NCBI RefSeq assembly: GCF_947496985.1
Contig: NZ_CANMEZ010000001.1
Span: forward strand, 992,001 to 1,056,000
DNA length: 64,000 nucleotides
Direction of reading: 5' to 3'
Source of the DNA: an uncultured Kordia sp.
Lineage (GTDB): Bacteria > Bacteroidota > Bacteroidia > Flavobacteriales > Flavobacteriaceae
The notes below the pieces were generated by a model. The model was not told where the DNA came from, ran no database searches, and saw nothing but the letters and a program-made list of their open reading frames with translations. Below are positions 1-9,517 of the stretch, one piece after another. Each line of letters opens with the position of its first letter. The stretch's first letter is position 1. A program made the translations under genes and the position numbers.

Positions 1-996
1 GAGCATTATGGCGGTAACTCACACGTATATGTACAATATCAAGGTGGTTACGGACTTTACAACCTTTCAGGGGGAACTACGGCTATTGCACTTGTAGGGA
101 TAGATCCAGGAGGAACTGCCTTAAAAACACCAAGAAGATACATTCCTGTAAGTCAGGGATTCTTTGTCGTAGCAGATACAGATGGTCAGGTAACTTTTGA
201 AAACGATCAAAGAATATTTGTAACGGAAGCAGGAAACACAAATTCATGGTTCTACAGAAATGGAAATCCGGAAGATGATACTACTACAACAAATCAAAAC
301 CCAGACATTCCAGAAGATTTGCGTCCTAAATATAGAATCAAATACAACTCTCCGGTAGGATACGAACGTCACTTACTACTAACAGTAGATGAAAACGCAA
401 GTCCGGATTTTGATTGGGGATACGATGGAGAAATGATTGAAGACAATCCGGAAGATATGACCTGGGCATTCAATAATTCAACCTATGTGATTCAAGGAAT
501 TGATGAGGTCACTGAAAGTACTGTATTGCCTTTAAATGTTAGAACTGCAGTTGGTGGAATTATAGAAATAAGTATTCAAGAATTAGAAAACGTACCTGAT
601 GATGTAAATATATATGTAGAAGATACATACAATAGTACATTTCATAATTTACGAAATGGAAATTTCATGATAAATGTAGATGCAGGTTTACTTGAAGATC
701 GCTTTAGAATTACCTTTGCTGAAAATTCATTATCGGTAGATGAATTCGAAATAGCGGAAGATATCATCGTTCATTACAATAATAATGATGATACACTAAT
801 CATCAAAAATCCAAAAAGACATGCATTAGATGGATTAAAAATTCACAATCTACTAGGGCAATCCGTATTTGCAGACAAACTAAACACAACATTAGCAGAG
901 ATAAAAATTCCCGTATCACTTAAAACAGGAGTGTATATTTTTACCATTGAAACCCAAAAAGCAAGTATCACAAAAAAGCAAATTATAAATAACTAA
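1..996 (+). CDS. Secreted T9SS cargo protein, C-terminal part (5' truncated by window)
   Basis: The frame is open from base 1 to the stop at 996, so this is the last 331 residues of a larger protein. An apparent start at 319 is only an internal TTG codon. The visible part is rich in Asn, Asp, Thr and Gly, as in beta-sandwich extracellular proteins. The last ~75 residues form a T9SS type A sorting domain: a hydrophobic strand, the GLKIHNLLGQ segment, then a GVYIFTIET segment and a basic tail ending KKQIINN. Family knowledge: such domains send proteins across the outer membrane through the type IX system, after which the domain is cleaved. The next gene begins 35 bases downstream and is also a cargo protein, so the two may be co-transcribed. 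The function of the missing N-terminal part is unknown. Confidence 0.8.
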   Translation, partial: EHYGGNSHVYVQYQGGYGLYNLSGGTTAIALVGIDPGGTALKTPRRYIPVSQGFFVVADTDGQVTFENDQRIFVTEAGNTNSWFYRNGNPEDDTTTTNQNPDIPEDLRPKYRIKYNSPVGYERHLLLTVDENASPDFDWGYDGEMIEDNPEDMTWAFNNSTYVIQGIDEVTESTVLPLNVRTAVGGIIEISIQELENVPDDVNIYVEDTYNSTFHNLRNGNFMINVDAGLLEDRFRITFAENSLSVDEFEIAEDIIVHYNNNDDTLIIKNPKRHALDGLKIHNLLGQSVFADKLNTTLAEIKIPVSLKTGVYIFTIETQKASITKKQIINN

Positions 997-1031
997 ACAA
1001 CAAACTCAAATTTTTTAAACCCTACTTATAT

Positions 1032-3941
1032 ATGTATAAAAAATTACTCTTACTTGCATGGCTATGCACATCTTTTAGCTATGCACAAGGTCCCATGACG
1101 CCGCTTCCAAGTGCTGTAACTTCGGGAACAGACTGGAATACATCTACTTTAACAGCAGATTTTGCTTTCGATTTCCCATGGGAAATCACCTATGGGCCAG
1201 ATGATAATCTATGGATTACAGAACGTGTTGGAGAAAAAATTGTTCGTATCGGAACCAATGGAGGCGCTATCACAACACTAATTGACTTAAGTAGCAAAGT
1301 AGTCAATGCAAAACAAGGTGGTTTGATGGGAATGGCGATTCATCCGGCATTATATGCAGATATTACAACAACAACGAACAACTATGTATATGCTGCATAT
1401 ACCTATAATGATAGCGGTTTAAAAGTACGTTTAGTGCGTTTGGTATACAACAATGCTGCCGGAACGCTTACAGAAGATACATCACTTGATACAAATGGTA
1501 CTATCTTAGAAGGGTTGCCAGGAAGTGCTGATCATAACTCTGGACGACTCATCATAGGGCCAGATTTAAAAATATATTACACTATTGGTGATCAGGGAGC
1601 AAACCAATTTGACAATGCGTGTGATCCTATATTATCACAAGTGCTACCAACATCTCCAACGGATTATGCTAACTATCCGGGAAAAACACTTCGTATCAAT
1701 TTAGACGGAACTATTCCAACAGACAATCCTGTATTTAACAATGTGCAAAGTCACGTATATACATACGGACATAGAAATGCACAGGGAATCATCTTTGCGC
1801 AGGACGGAACGTTATACAACTCAGAACATGGCGCTAAAGTTGATGATGAAATTAACATCATAGAAGAAGGAAAAAACTATGGTTGGCCGCAAATCGCAGG
1901 ATATTATGATAACATGGCATACACATACTGTAACTGGTCTTCATTAGGAGGCGCTTGTAATGCAGGTAGTTTTAGTGATCATAACTGTCCGGTTGGCGCA
2001 GATACTGCTACAGAATATGAGTCGTATCCAACAATAAATGACGTGCCAGCTAACTTTCAACCACCAATTGGAACCTACGGAAGTACAACAAATACAGATC
2101 CGCAAGGAGGCTGGTTTTCATGGCCATCAGTAGCGCCATCAGGAATTGACATTCATGAAGCAAATAATATTCCGGGATGGGGACGTTCATTACTAATTCC
2201 AACACTAAAAAAAGGAACCATCTATCGTGCTAAAGTGACACCTGAAGGAGGCGACATTGTAGGAGATGCTTATGAAGAATTTCACTCATCAAATGATCGA
2301 TACAGAGATGTGGCTATATCGCCAGATGGACTAACTATTTATGCAATAACAGACAACAGTGGAGGAACTTCGGGTCCTTCTTCAACAAGCGGAGTTTCTA
2401 TCGAAAATGGAGGAACCATCATAAAAATTCAATATGTAGGTGCAGCCATTTCAAATCCGCCAGTAGCAAACTGTCAGGATATTACTGTAATGCTAGATCC
2501 TACTGGAAATACAACCATTACAGCAGCACAAATTAATAACGGTTCTACAGGTGGTAATGCAGGAATAGACACAATCGTAATCGACAGAGACACATTTGAT
2601 TGTTCGCATACAGGAACTCCACAAACAGTATGGTTTACTATAACTGACAATGATGGAAACGAAAGCAGATGTTCTGCAATGGTCACGGTACAACCAAATG
2701 CAAACCCTACAGCAATCACGGCGCCAATGCTGGATGATGTTGTAAGTAACTGTGCAATTACAATACCAGCACCAAAAGTTATTTCCAACGGATGTGTAGA
2801 AATTACTGCTACAACTACAGATCAAGTAACCTATACAGCCGGACAAAGCGGAACCATCACATGGGCTTTTAATGACAATGGAACTATTGTAAACGCTACG
2901 CAAAATGTAACGGTAAATGCAATTCCTGCTCCTGCAAACATTATAGTAACACCAGGTGCTTCAACGGCAAGTATAACCTGGGATGCAATCGAAGATGTTG
3001 CCTTTGACGTTCGCTACCGAGAATTAGGAGCGCTTACTTGGACAACTGTTGTAGCCAGTACAAATATGATTACGCTTACAGGGTTAGACTTACTTACCAA
3101 TTACGAGTTGGAAATCAGAAGTAACTGTGGAGCGAGTCAATCATCATACACAGCTTCATTCTTTACAACAACGACCATATCATATTGCTCACCAAACGTT
3201 CCAAATACATCAGCTACACATTACATAAACAGAGTTCGTTTCGGGTCGCAGACACAAAACATTGATCAGTCATCAGGTTTTGATGGTGGTTACGGAGATT
3301 ACAGTAGTAGTATTGCCGACATAGATGTAGGAGACACAGAAATGATTCAAATAGACGTTAACAGAGAGCAACCGTGGATGGAAGTAGGTTTTGCTGTTTG
3401 GATTGATTTAAATCAAGATGGTGACTTCACAGATGCAGGAGAAGATGTTTGGTTTCAGGGAGGTACAGGAACTGCTGGTACTGTAAATGGAAACTATATA
3501 TCTGCAAATATTACAATTCCAAACTCAGCGTTAGAAGGACAAACACGAATGCGTGTAGCATTCAGAAACTGGTGGCATCCAAGTGATTCGTGTGACGGTA
3601 GTTTTGATGGAAACATTGGAGAATTTGAAGATTATAGCATCAATATTATCGGAAATACGTTATCTACGGAAGATCAAAACGTACTAACAAACATACGTTT
3701 ATATCCAAATCCGGTAAAAGATGTCGTAAAAATTGCTTTGCCATCAACATATCAAAATGAGCAAATTACATTGATGTTAAACGATGCGCAAGGTAGAATT
3801 CTATCACAAAAAACAATACAAAACAACAATGGAAATACAGTAGAATTCTCAGGAATGACCAACGTTCGTGGAGGTATTTATTTCCTTGAAATCAAAACGC
3901 CAAGCAAAGTGTTATCAGTCAAAAAACTAATAAAACTATAA
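1032..3941 (+). CDS. Secreted PQQ-type sugar dehydrogenase with FN3, GEVED and T9SS sorting domains
   Basis: 969 residues. Residues 1-18 are a signal peptide ending SYAQ. Residues ~40-465 match the glucose/sorbosone dehydrogenase beta-propeller: the HNSGRLIIGPD segment, which holds the likely catalytic His, then GHRNAQG, and YNSEHG followed by DEINII and NYGWP, all hallmarks of soluble aldose dehydrogenases that use pyrroloquinoline quinone and Ca2+. An HYR-like Ig region (~475-635), an FN3-like module (~635-715) and a GEVED-type module with WIDLNQDGDF near 790 follow. The end (~890-969) is a type A T9SS sorting domain with YPNPVKD and a basic tail. The predicted role is oxidation of sugars at the cell surface or outside the cell. 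The substrate cannot be read from sequence. A strong terminator follows the stop. Confidence 0.88.
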   Translation: MYKKLLLLAWLCTSFSYAQGPMTPLPSAVTSGTDWNTSTLTADFAFDFPWEITYGPDDNLWITERVGEKIVRIGTNGGAITTLIDLSSKVVNAKQGGLMGMAIHPALYADITTTTNNYVYAAYTYNDSGLKVRLVRLVYNNAAGTLTEDTSLDTNGTILEGLPGSADHNSGRLIIGPDLKIYYTIGDQGANQFDNACDPILSQVLPTSPTDYANYPGKTLRINLDGTIPTDNPVFNNVQSHVYTYGHRNAQGIIFAQDGTLYNSEHGAKVDDEINIIEEGKNYGWPQIAGYYDNMAYTYCNWSSLGGACNAGSFSDHNCPVGADTATEYESYPTINDVPANFQPPIGTYGSTTNTDPQGGWFSWPSVAPSGIDIHEANNIPGWGRSLLIPTLKKGTIYRAKVTPEGGDIVGDAYEEFHSSNDRYRDVAISPDGLTIYAITDNSGGTSGPSSTSGVSIENGGTIIKIQYVGAAISNPPVANCQDITVMLDPTGNTTITAAQINNGSTGGNAGIDTIVIDRDTFDCSHTGTPQTVWFTITDNDGNESRCSAMVTVQPNANPTAITAPMLDDVVSNCAITIPAPKVISNGCVEITATTTDQVTYTAGQSGTITWAFNDNGTIVNATQNVTVNAIPAPANIIVTPGASTASITWDAIEDVAFDVRYRELGALTWTTVVASTNMITLTGLDLLTNYELEIRSNCGASQSSYTASFFTTTTISYCSPNVPNTSATHYINRVRFGSQTQNIDQSSGFDGGYGDYSSSIADIDVGDTEMIQIDVNREQPWMEVGFAVWIDLNQDGDFTDAGEDVWFQGGTGTAGTVNGNYISANITIPNSALEGQTRMRVAFRNWWHPSDSCDGSFDGNIGEFEDYSINIIGNTLSTEDQNVLTNIRLYPNPVKDVVKIALPSTYQNEQITLMLNDAQGRILSQKTIQNNNGNTVEFSGMTNVRGGIYFLEIKTPSKVLSVKKLIKL

Positions 3942-3993
3942 ATCTTTCCATAAAAAAAGATTCAACACTCATAATGTGGGCATTCCCACAATA

Positions 3994-4051
3994 AAAAAAG
4001 CACTAAACAGCATATTGAGGAAACTCGAAATGTAAAGTTTAGTGCTTTTTT
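3994..4051 (+). terminator. Rho-independent terminator after the dehydrogenase gene
   Basis: A perfect 15-base inverted repeat, AAAAAAGCACTAAAC at 3994-4008 and GTTTAGTGCTTTTTT at 4037-4051, ends in a T run. A smaller perfect hairpin (TGTGGG, CATT, CCCACA) sits just upstream at 3975-3990. Together they end the cargo-gene transcription unit. Confidence 0.8.
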
Positions 4052-4437
4052 CATTGCGGTCAGGCTATCCGCTTTTCCTCTGAAAACTCTAAAAACATAT
4101 ATTACTCACTTTTAGTCATTTACAATTTAAAGAGTTGATTACGAACAGGTAATCGTATTCGTTTGTGTATTCTTATTTTATTAATTAATACTTTTCAAAT
4201 TTAAACAAAATCATTCTAATTCTTTTTAGAAAACTAAAATTATATCTCTAAGTAGTTAGCTTTCCTCTAAATAGTTATTCTTTAAATTTGGTTTAAGATT
4301 TCCAAATCATTGTAACGTTACTATCTCTTTCTACACTAATTCAATAAGGAAAACCGTAAGATTTTATAAAGAATTATTTTTTTCTTTATAAGCTATTTTA
4401 ATATAACAGAAATCAATAAAAATAACAGTCACTATTA
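4052..4437. other. AT-rich intergenic region at left edge of accessory island
   Basis: No ORF of note is present. A TAAATTTG box at 4283-4290 fits the Bacteroidota -7 consensus TAnnTTTG, but no TTTG lies ~20 bases upstream, so it is only a weak promoter candidate. The 13-mer at 4348-4360 recurs near 26.65 kb. The 12-mer TAGTTAGCTTTC at 4253-4264 recurs at 8567-8578, just after the helicase pair. Confidence 0.5.
4348..4360 (+). repeat. 13-bp direct repeat, left copy
   Basis: GGAAAACCGTAAG is identical here and at 26651-26663, bracketing about 22.3 kb of accessory genes. A 12-base inverted match (TTACGGTTTTCC) lies at 19724-19735 beside the IS110 remnant. It could be an attachment or insertion footprint, or a dispersed motif. 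Confidence 0.4.
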
Positions 4438-7400
4438 ATGCAAAAAATCAATGATTACGAAATAATTGACCAAATAACTTCTTATGGAGAAAACCTAAAA
4501 CTGTGGCTTACGGAAGATAACTCTGGTTCAGAATTTGAAATCTTCACAATACAATTGAAATCTGAATATAAAAAAACGATAGATCGAATATTTAAAAATG
4601 AAATAAATCCATTTATCAATGAAAATATATTTGGAGTTCAGAAAGTCATTGAAACAGGATTTGATAAAGTAAACAACAAATACTATATCGTTTATGAGAA
4701 TAGTCAAGAAGACTTTTTCCAAATAGAAGATTTCAACAAAAGGAATTTTTTAAATCTTGTAAAGACATTAAATCTTCTCAAAAGTAAAAACAGATACGGG
4801 TTTGTATTGAATGATGAAACGGTATTGGTAAATAATAATGATGAAGTACTCATAAAATACATTGGATTGTTTGAAATTTTCAAGCTTTACCATGCACTTG
4901 ACGAAGGTTTTTTATCTCCCGAAATTATAGCGAATCAAAAACCGAAAATACAAGACGATATCTTTGCGATAGCGACTTTATATCAAGAGTATTTAGCTAA
5001 CAAAGCCAATATAATTCCCAAGAGTTTAGCGAAAGAACGAATAGATCGGTACAAGAAATATTCAGAACTTATAGATGATATAAATGAAATTAAAGAGTCA
5101 TTAAATATTTCAGATACAAGAAATACTATCAAAATCAAATCAAATGTTTCAGATGATGACTTTGAGCCAATAATAAAAGAAATGAATGAAGTCTGTTATT
5201 GGACTATTGAAACTGAAAAATCTAAACAAGGTCAAATTATGGGGCAGTTTAGTACAGAAAATTATTCAGGACGTTATTATGTTGATCCGCAGAACTATCT
5301 ATTTATTCCTTATATAAATGATCGTTATGAAAAAACAATAAAGATTGGTTCAATTGCAAATTTCAGTTTCGCATTAGATTACACAAGTTTTGATTGTTTT
5401 GAATTCTTTCAAGATAAATATGATGAGAAAAATAAATTGGCTAGTCAATATAAAAGTCACACAAATACTTTAAAAGAGTGGCAAGTACTTCCCAAAGAAG
5501 AAAAAAAGTTCATAGAAGAAAAAGCTTTTAAAGCAAACTATGTTGAAAGAGCTGAAACAAGAAATAATCAACAAAATATACGATTTACCTTAACGGAAGG
5601 TTTTATTGATTGGGATGAAATTAGAAAACTCAAAAAGGAGAAAGTTGTTTTATATATCGACGATTCTGAGATTGGAACAATTCTCGACTTTGATTCATCA
5701 GATCAATCATTAATTTTAAAAGACACGAAAGTTGATCTTGAAGAAATTCCAGCCAAAGGAAAACTAATACAAGATGTAACACAAGAAATAAGTCAATACA
5801 AGAAACAAGTTGAAGCTTGTAAGCAATTCAAAGAAAGAACTATTGAAAATCCAGAGATTATCGGAATTTTGACAACTCCCGAAAAAACTCCGCCATTCAA
5901 TCGTATTGATTTTAATTATGATGATTTTGAAAAAAATCTAAAATCAGATAAATTAAAAAATGATGAAAGTCAAAAGGAAGCCGTTTTAGAAGCTTTACAT
6001 AGAAAACCAGTATTCCTCATACAAGGACCACCAGGCGCAGGTAAAACGACTGTTATTGTAGAATTAGTAGAGCAATTGGTAGCTAAAAATTCTAATTGTA
6101 AAATATTAATCACTTCTCAATCAAATTTAGCAGTTGACAATGTGTTGGAAAGACTTCCTAAAGAAATTTTATTCATGCGATTGGCAAGCAATGAAGTTGT
6201 AGATAATGATAGTATTCAGCAAGATGTCAAAGCACATTTATTTGAAAACAAGTTGAACCATTGGATTCAGCAAACTCAATTAAAATCAGAGGAGAACTTT
6301 AATCATAAAATTGGTGTGAAATCAAAAAATAAAGCAATGATTAAATTTTATTCTTTTTACAGCAGAATACAAAATGGTAATGAAAAGGAATTTTTGAACG
6401 AATTCTTTAAAAAATTAAGAGTTAGTTCAGGCTATATTAAAAAGTTATTTGAACATGTAAAAACTAAGAGTGCTATTGAAAATATTTTCAAAAAAGAACT
6501 TGGAACAACTAATCTAAAATTATTACAACTACAAAAAGAATGGTTTGCTTTTACTTCAAATGCAACAACAGAAGGGAAATCAGTATTAAATAATGGAAGT
6601 ACAACCATAGATTTAGGAACAGCGTATGCAATGTCTATGAATGTTTTTGGGGCGACTTGTATTCATATCGCAAGTTCAAAGTACCGAAAAATCAATCTAA
6701 AATTTGATTATGTTATCATGGATGAAGCTAGTAAAGCTTCGCCTGGGGAAACACTTGTGCCAATAAGTATGGGGCGCAATATTATTCTGATTGGCGATCA
6801 CAAACAATTACCGCCAGTAATTACGAGAGAAGAATTAATAAAAGATAAAGTTAAAAAACAGCTTGATGATAATGGATTAGATTTTGAAAAAACATTTGGA
6901 AAAAGTTTATTTGAAAAATTGATTTCTTCATTTGAGCAAAATCCAAGCCTAGAACCTTATATAAAGATGTTAGACATTCAATATCGAATGCCAAGACATA
7001 TAGGAAATATAATTTCAAATCATTTCTATGACAAAAAGCTTAAGAATCCAAATGTTGAAATTGATATCTTAAAGGATTATGATGATGACAAATCACATGG
7101 ATTAGATTTAAAGAAGCCTTTAGTTCAAATAACAGAAAATGACATATTAATAAAAGTTCCTAATTCTGTAATATTTATAACTACTTCAAATAAAGATAAA
7201 CCAAACGATAATGGAAATAAGTTTGATAGGAAAAATTACTGTAATGCAAAAGCTATTCAAGAAACCCTTGAAAAATTGAATGAACTTTATGATGGAAACT
7301 TAGATAAGAATAAACCTTTTAATATTGGAGTTATTGCAGGTTACAGGGGACAAGTGAATTTATTGAGAAATGAAATAAAATGTGATAAATATTCAAACTT

Positions 7401-7737
7401 CAATAGTAAAAAGGACGAAAAAGTTAAGTCGTTAATTGAAATAAATACAGTAGATAAATTTCAAGGATCGGAGCGAGATATTATTATCTATGATATTGTG
7501 AGAAGTGACAGTAATAAAAGTATATTAGGGTTTCTTCAAGATTATCGAAGAATAAATGTAGCACTCTCAAGAGCGAAACGCTTATTAATTATTGTTGGAG
7601 ATAGTGAATATATTTTGAAAAGAGCTATGTTATATAAAGATGATAGATTCAATGATTTCAAACTTAAAAATATAATTAAAGAGTTGGAAGAACAAAGATT
7701 GATTTATAACTCATTAAAAGAAGCTGTAAATGGATAA
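4438..7737 (+). CDS. Pseudokinase-fused UPF1/DNA2-like SF1 helicase
   Basis: 1099 residues. Residues ~500-1080 carry a full SF1 helicase set: GPPGAGKTT (~531, Walker A), MDEAS (~760, Walker B), GDHKQLPP (~786), QYRMP (~848), FQGSERD (~1007) and ALSRAKR (~1041). This is the UPF1/DNA2/NAM7 branch. Residues 1-190 follow the order of a protein kinase fold: DYEIIDQI start, YYIVYE hinge-like strand (~82), YGFVLNDETVLV where HRD..N would be (~120), YIGL where DFG would be (~141), then LSPEII and DDIFAIATLYQEYL, resembling the APE and D-x-G segments. The Lys, HRD Asp and DFG Asp are not conserved, so this looks like a pseudokinase. The role is probably ATP-driven nucleic-acid remodelling in defence or stress. 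The next gene overlaps its stop. The kinase reading is inference; the helicase call is firm. Confidence 0.85.
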   Translation: MQKINDYEIIDQITSYGENLKLWLTEDNSGSEFEIFTIQLKSEYKKTIDRIFKNEINPFINENIFGVQKVIETGFDKVNNKYYIVYENSQEDFFQIEDFNKRNFLNLVKTLNLLKSKNRYGFVLNDETVLVNNNDEVLIKYIGLFEIFKLYHALDEGFLSPEIIANQKPKIQDDIFAIATLYQEYLANKANIIPKSLAKERIDRYKKYSELIDDINEIKESLNISDTRNTIKIKSNVSDDDFEPIIKEMNEVCYWTIETEKSKQGQIMGQFSTENYSGRYYVDPQNYLFIPYINDRYEKTIKIGSIANFSFALDYTSFDCFEFFQDKYDEKNKLASQYKSHTNTLKEWQVLPKEEKKFIEEKAFKANYVERAETRNNQQNIRFTLTEGFIDWDEIRKLKKEKVVLYIDDSEIGTILDFDSSDQSLILKDTKVDLEEIPAKGKLIQDVTQEISQYKKQVEACKQFKERTIENPEIIGILTTPEKTPPFNRIDFNYDDFEKNLKSDKLKNDESQKEAVLEALHRKPVFLIQGPPGAGKTTVIVELVEQLVAKNSNCKILITSQSNLAVDNVLERLPKEILFMRLASNEVVDNDSIQQDVKAHLFENKLNHWIQQTQLKSEENFNHKIGVKSKNKAMIKFYSFYSRIQNGNEKEFLNEFFKKLRVSSGYIKKLFEHVKTKSAIENIFKKELGTTNLKLLQLQKEWFAFTSNATTEGKSVLNNGSTTIDLGTAYAMSMNVFGATCIHIASSKYRKINLKFDYVIMDEASKASPGETLVPISMGRNIILIGDHKQLPPVITREELIKDKVKKQLDDNGLDFEKTFGKSLFEKLISSFEQNPSLEPYIKMLDIQYRMPRHIGNIISNHFYDKKLKNPNVEIDILKDYDDDKSHGLDLKKPLVQITENDILIKVPNSVIFITTSNKDKPNDNGNKFDRKNYCNAKAIQETLEKLNELYDGNLDKNKPFNIGVIAGYRGQVNLLRNEIKCDKYSNFNSKKDEKVKSLIEINTVDKFQGSERDIIIYDIVRSDSNKSILGFLQDYRRINVALSRAKRLLIIVGDSEYILKRAMLYKDDRFNDFKLKNIIKELEEQRLIYNSLKEAVNG

Positions 7738-8533
7738 GAAATTTCAAGAGAAAATATTTAATAAGTTCAAAGATCATAAAACAACAGAACACTTCACGCT
7801 AAAGAAAGTAAAAGAAGTGTTTATTCCATTTTGGCAGTGTAAACAGAAAATTGTAATTGAAAAAAATGTCGAAATTGATCGATTCAGTAAAATTATTTTA
7901 GAATTAATTAATAGTAACGTTTCATCACACAAAGCGGTCTGTGATTTTTTAGGAATTACTGAAACTGATTTTGTAACCATGCAATTCCATTATTTGTTAA
8001 AAAATGAATTGATGACTGAAAGTATTCAGAATGATGAAACAATTTATAAAGTTACACACATTGGCAATGAATTTTTAAAAAATAAAACTAAAATTCAGAA
8101 TTTAGAAACGATTGATTTTGAATACTATTATAATGATCTAACACAAAATTTCTTTGACGTAAATAAAAGAATAGACAAAGGTGTTTCACAAAAAAGCAAG
8201 AGATTTTCAGGGTATAAAATATTTCAAACTCATAAATTGAATAATAGCGTCGAAGAGTTTCTGCCACATCAAAATAGACCAACATTAAACATAATAAAAC
8301 AGAATGATTTTGTTTCTTTTTTTAACGATCAAAAAAAGGATAGTACTTTTTATGATTTTGAAGACAACACGATTGTATCACACAAAAGTTCAATTAAATT
8401 TATATTGTTAGAATACGAGAATGATAAAGACGGTCAAAAAGAATACGAAATCAGACATTCTAAAAATAGTGTGCATCAATTTGAGGGGCATACGTTAGAA
8501 GCGACACTCTCTTTAACCTACACATCTTCATAA
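7730..8533 (+). CDS. Unknown partner of the helicase, possible winged-helix protein
   Basis: 267 residues, not recognised as a named family. The ATG overlaps the helicase stop by 8 bases, so the two are very likely translationally coupled and act together. Residues ~50-125 look like a small helical DNA-binding domain: DRFSKIILELINSNVSSHKA followed by VCDFLGITETDF and a strand-like TIYKVTHIGNEFLKN, in winged-helix order. The rest is charged and mixed alpha/beta. No catalytic motif, membrane segment or signal peptide is seen. It may be the regulatory or substrate-recognition half of a two-gene module. The possibility that a longer C-terminal domain has been lost cannot be excluded. Confidence 0.7.
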   Translation: MDKKFQEKIFNKFKDHKTTEHFTLKKVKEVFIPFWQCKQKIVIEKNVEIDRFSKIILELINSNVSSHKAVCDFLGITETDFVTMQFHYLLKNELMTESIQNDETIYKVTHIGNEFLKNKTKIQNLETIDFEYYYNDLTQNFFDVNKRIDKGVSQKSKRFSGYKIFQTHKLNNSVEEFLPHQNRPTLNIIKQNDFVSFFNDQKKDSTFYDFEDNTIVSHKSSIKFILLEYENDKDGQKEYEIRHSKNSVHQFEGHTLEATLSLTYTSS

Positions 8534-8585
8534 GTTATCCGTAGCAGTAAAACTTTCAAGTATTAATAGTTAGCTTTCTTGATAA

Positions 8586-9509
8586 CTAATTATCACTTTG
8601 AATTTTATCAAAAGTGAGATCAATTTTTTCATCTATGGTTACTTTTCTCGTTTCGAGTATATCGAATGTATTATATTCAATTTTATTAATTTTTGATATA
8701 TTCCAATAGAAAGCAGGGAAAATTTCAAAACTAATATTATTTGATTTTTTGTGAATATGTTTATTTTTTTTTGATAGTGGTAAAAAGTATTGAAATACAA
8801 TATTTCCAAATGCTAGAACAAGAAAATATTCTGGAAATTCTTCTTTGTCTACAAGAACATCTTTCGCTTTAAATAATTTAGCTGATGGCTTTTTAAAAAT
8901 TTTATTTCCTAATTGGTATCTCCATAATTCGGGTATTTCAGAGCCATTGTTAAGCGGTTCTTTACAGAATAAATGATCTAAATAATGTTTGTTTTCAATT
9001 AAATCACTTTCAGGAAGTAATGAAATACTAATTTTTAATAATATTTGGTGAATGTGAAAAGGGACAAACTTTTTAGTTCTAAATATTATTGTACACTTAT
9101 TTTCGCTGTAATCAATTTCGATATCATCTAAATTATTGTGAAAATTAAATTCTCTAACATTATCTCTAATTCGCATTAAAGTAGCTTTTTTTCCATTTTT
9201 CTTTGATGATTGAAATGATGGAATTTTGTTTTTAGTTCTTATTCCTAATAGAGTTATGTATGGTAATACTAGAGTAGATAAACTCGATTCATAAAGTTGG
9301 AATGTATTATTACAATTATCACATTCAAAATTTGATGTGACACTATTTTTTCCGAATAATTCTGGAATTATATGTGGAACGGTATTAAAGCTAACTTCAG
9401 AAGAGGTTTTATTACAAAACCTACATACTTTCTGGATATTCCTTTTGAAAGGAATAATATTATCCGAACTATTTATTAACTTATAGTTATTTAATTTAAA
9501 ATCTATCAT
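8586..9509 (-). CDS. HNH endonuclease-like protein
   Basis: 307 residues from the ATG at 9509; the longer frame starts with a TTG at 9530 inside the upstream gene and is less likely. The N-terminal third holds a zinc-bound HNH-type core: CRFCNK, then HIIPELFG, then CDNCNNTF, a CxxC...HxIP...CxxCN pattern seen in HNH nucleases. The C-terminal ~200 residues are a separate domain without a motif I know. It starts 8 bases after the stop of the HTH gene, so the two form an operon. It likely cuts DNA and may be a restriction effector. Its position between a helicase module and a Dnd operon fits a defence role, but a link to phosphorothioate DNA is only speculation. Confidence 0.7.
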   Translation of the reverse strand: MIDFKLNNYKLINSSDNIIPFKRNIQKVCRFCNKTSSEVSFNTVPHIIPELFGKNSVTSNFECDNCNNTFQLYESSLSTLVLPYITLLGIRTKNKIPSFQSSKKNGKKATLMRIRDNVREFNFHNNLDDIEIDYSENKCTIIFRTKKFVPFHIHQILLKISISLLPESDLIENKHYLDHLFCKEPLNNGSEIPELWRYQLGNKIFKKPSAKLFKAKDVLVDKEEFPEYFLVLAFGNIVFQYFLPLSKKNKHIHKKSNNISFEIFPAFYWNISKINKIEYNTFDILETRKVTIDEKIDLTFDKIQSDN

Positions 9510-9517
9510 TTTATAAA

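Noticed and set aside
319-996. Complete gene starting at 319
   Set aside because: The codon at 319 is TTG inside a frame open from base 1; the protein is the end of a longer one.
2474-2903. Two antisense frames within the sugar dehydrogenase gene
   Set aside because: They oppose a long gene with clear domains, and their products have no recognisable features.
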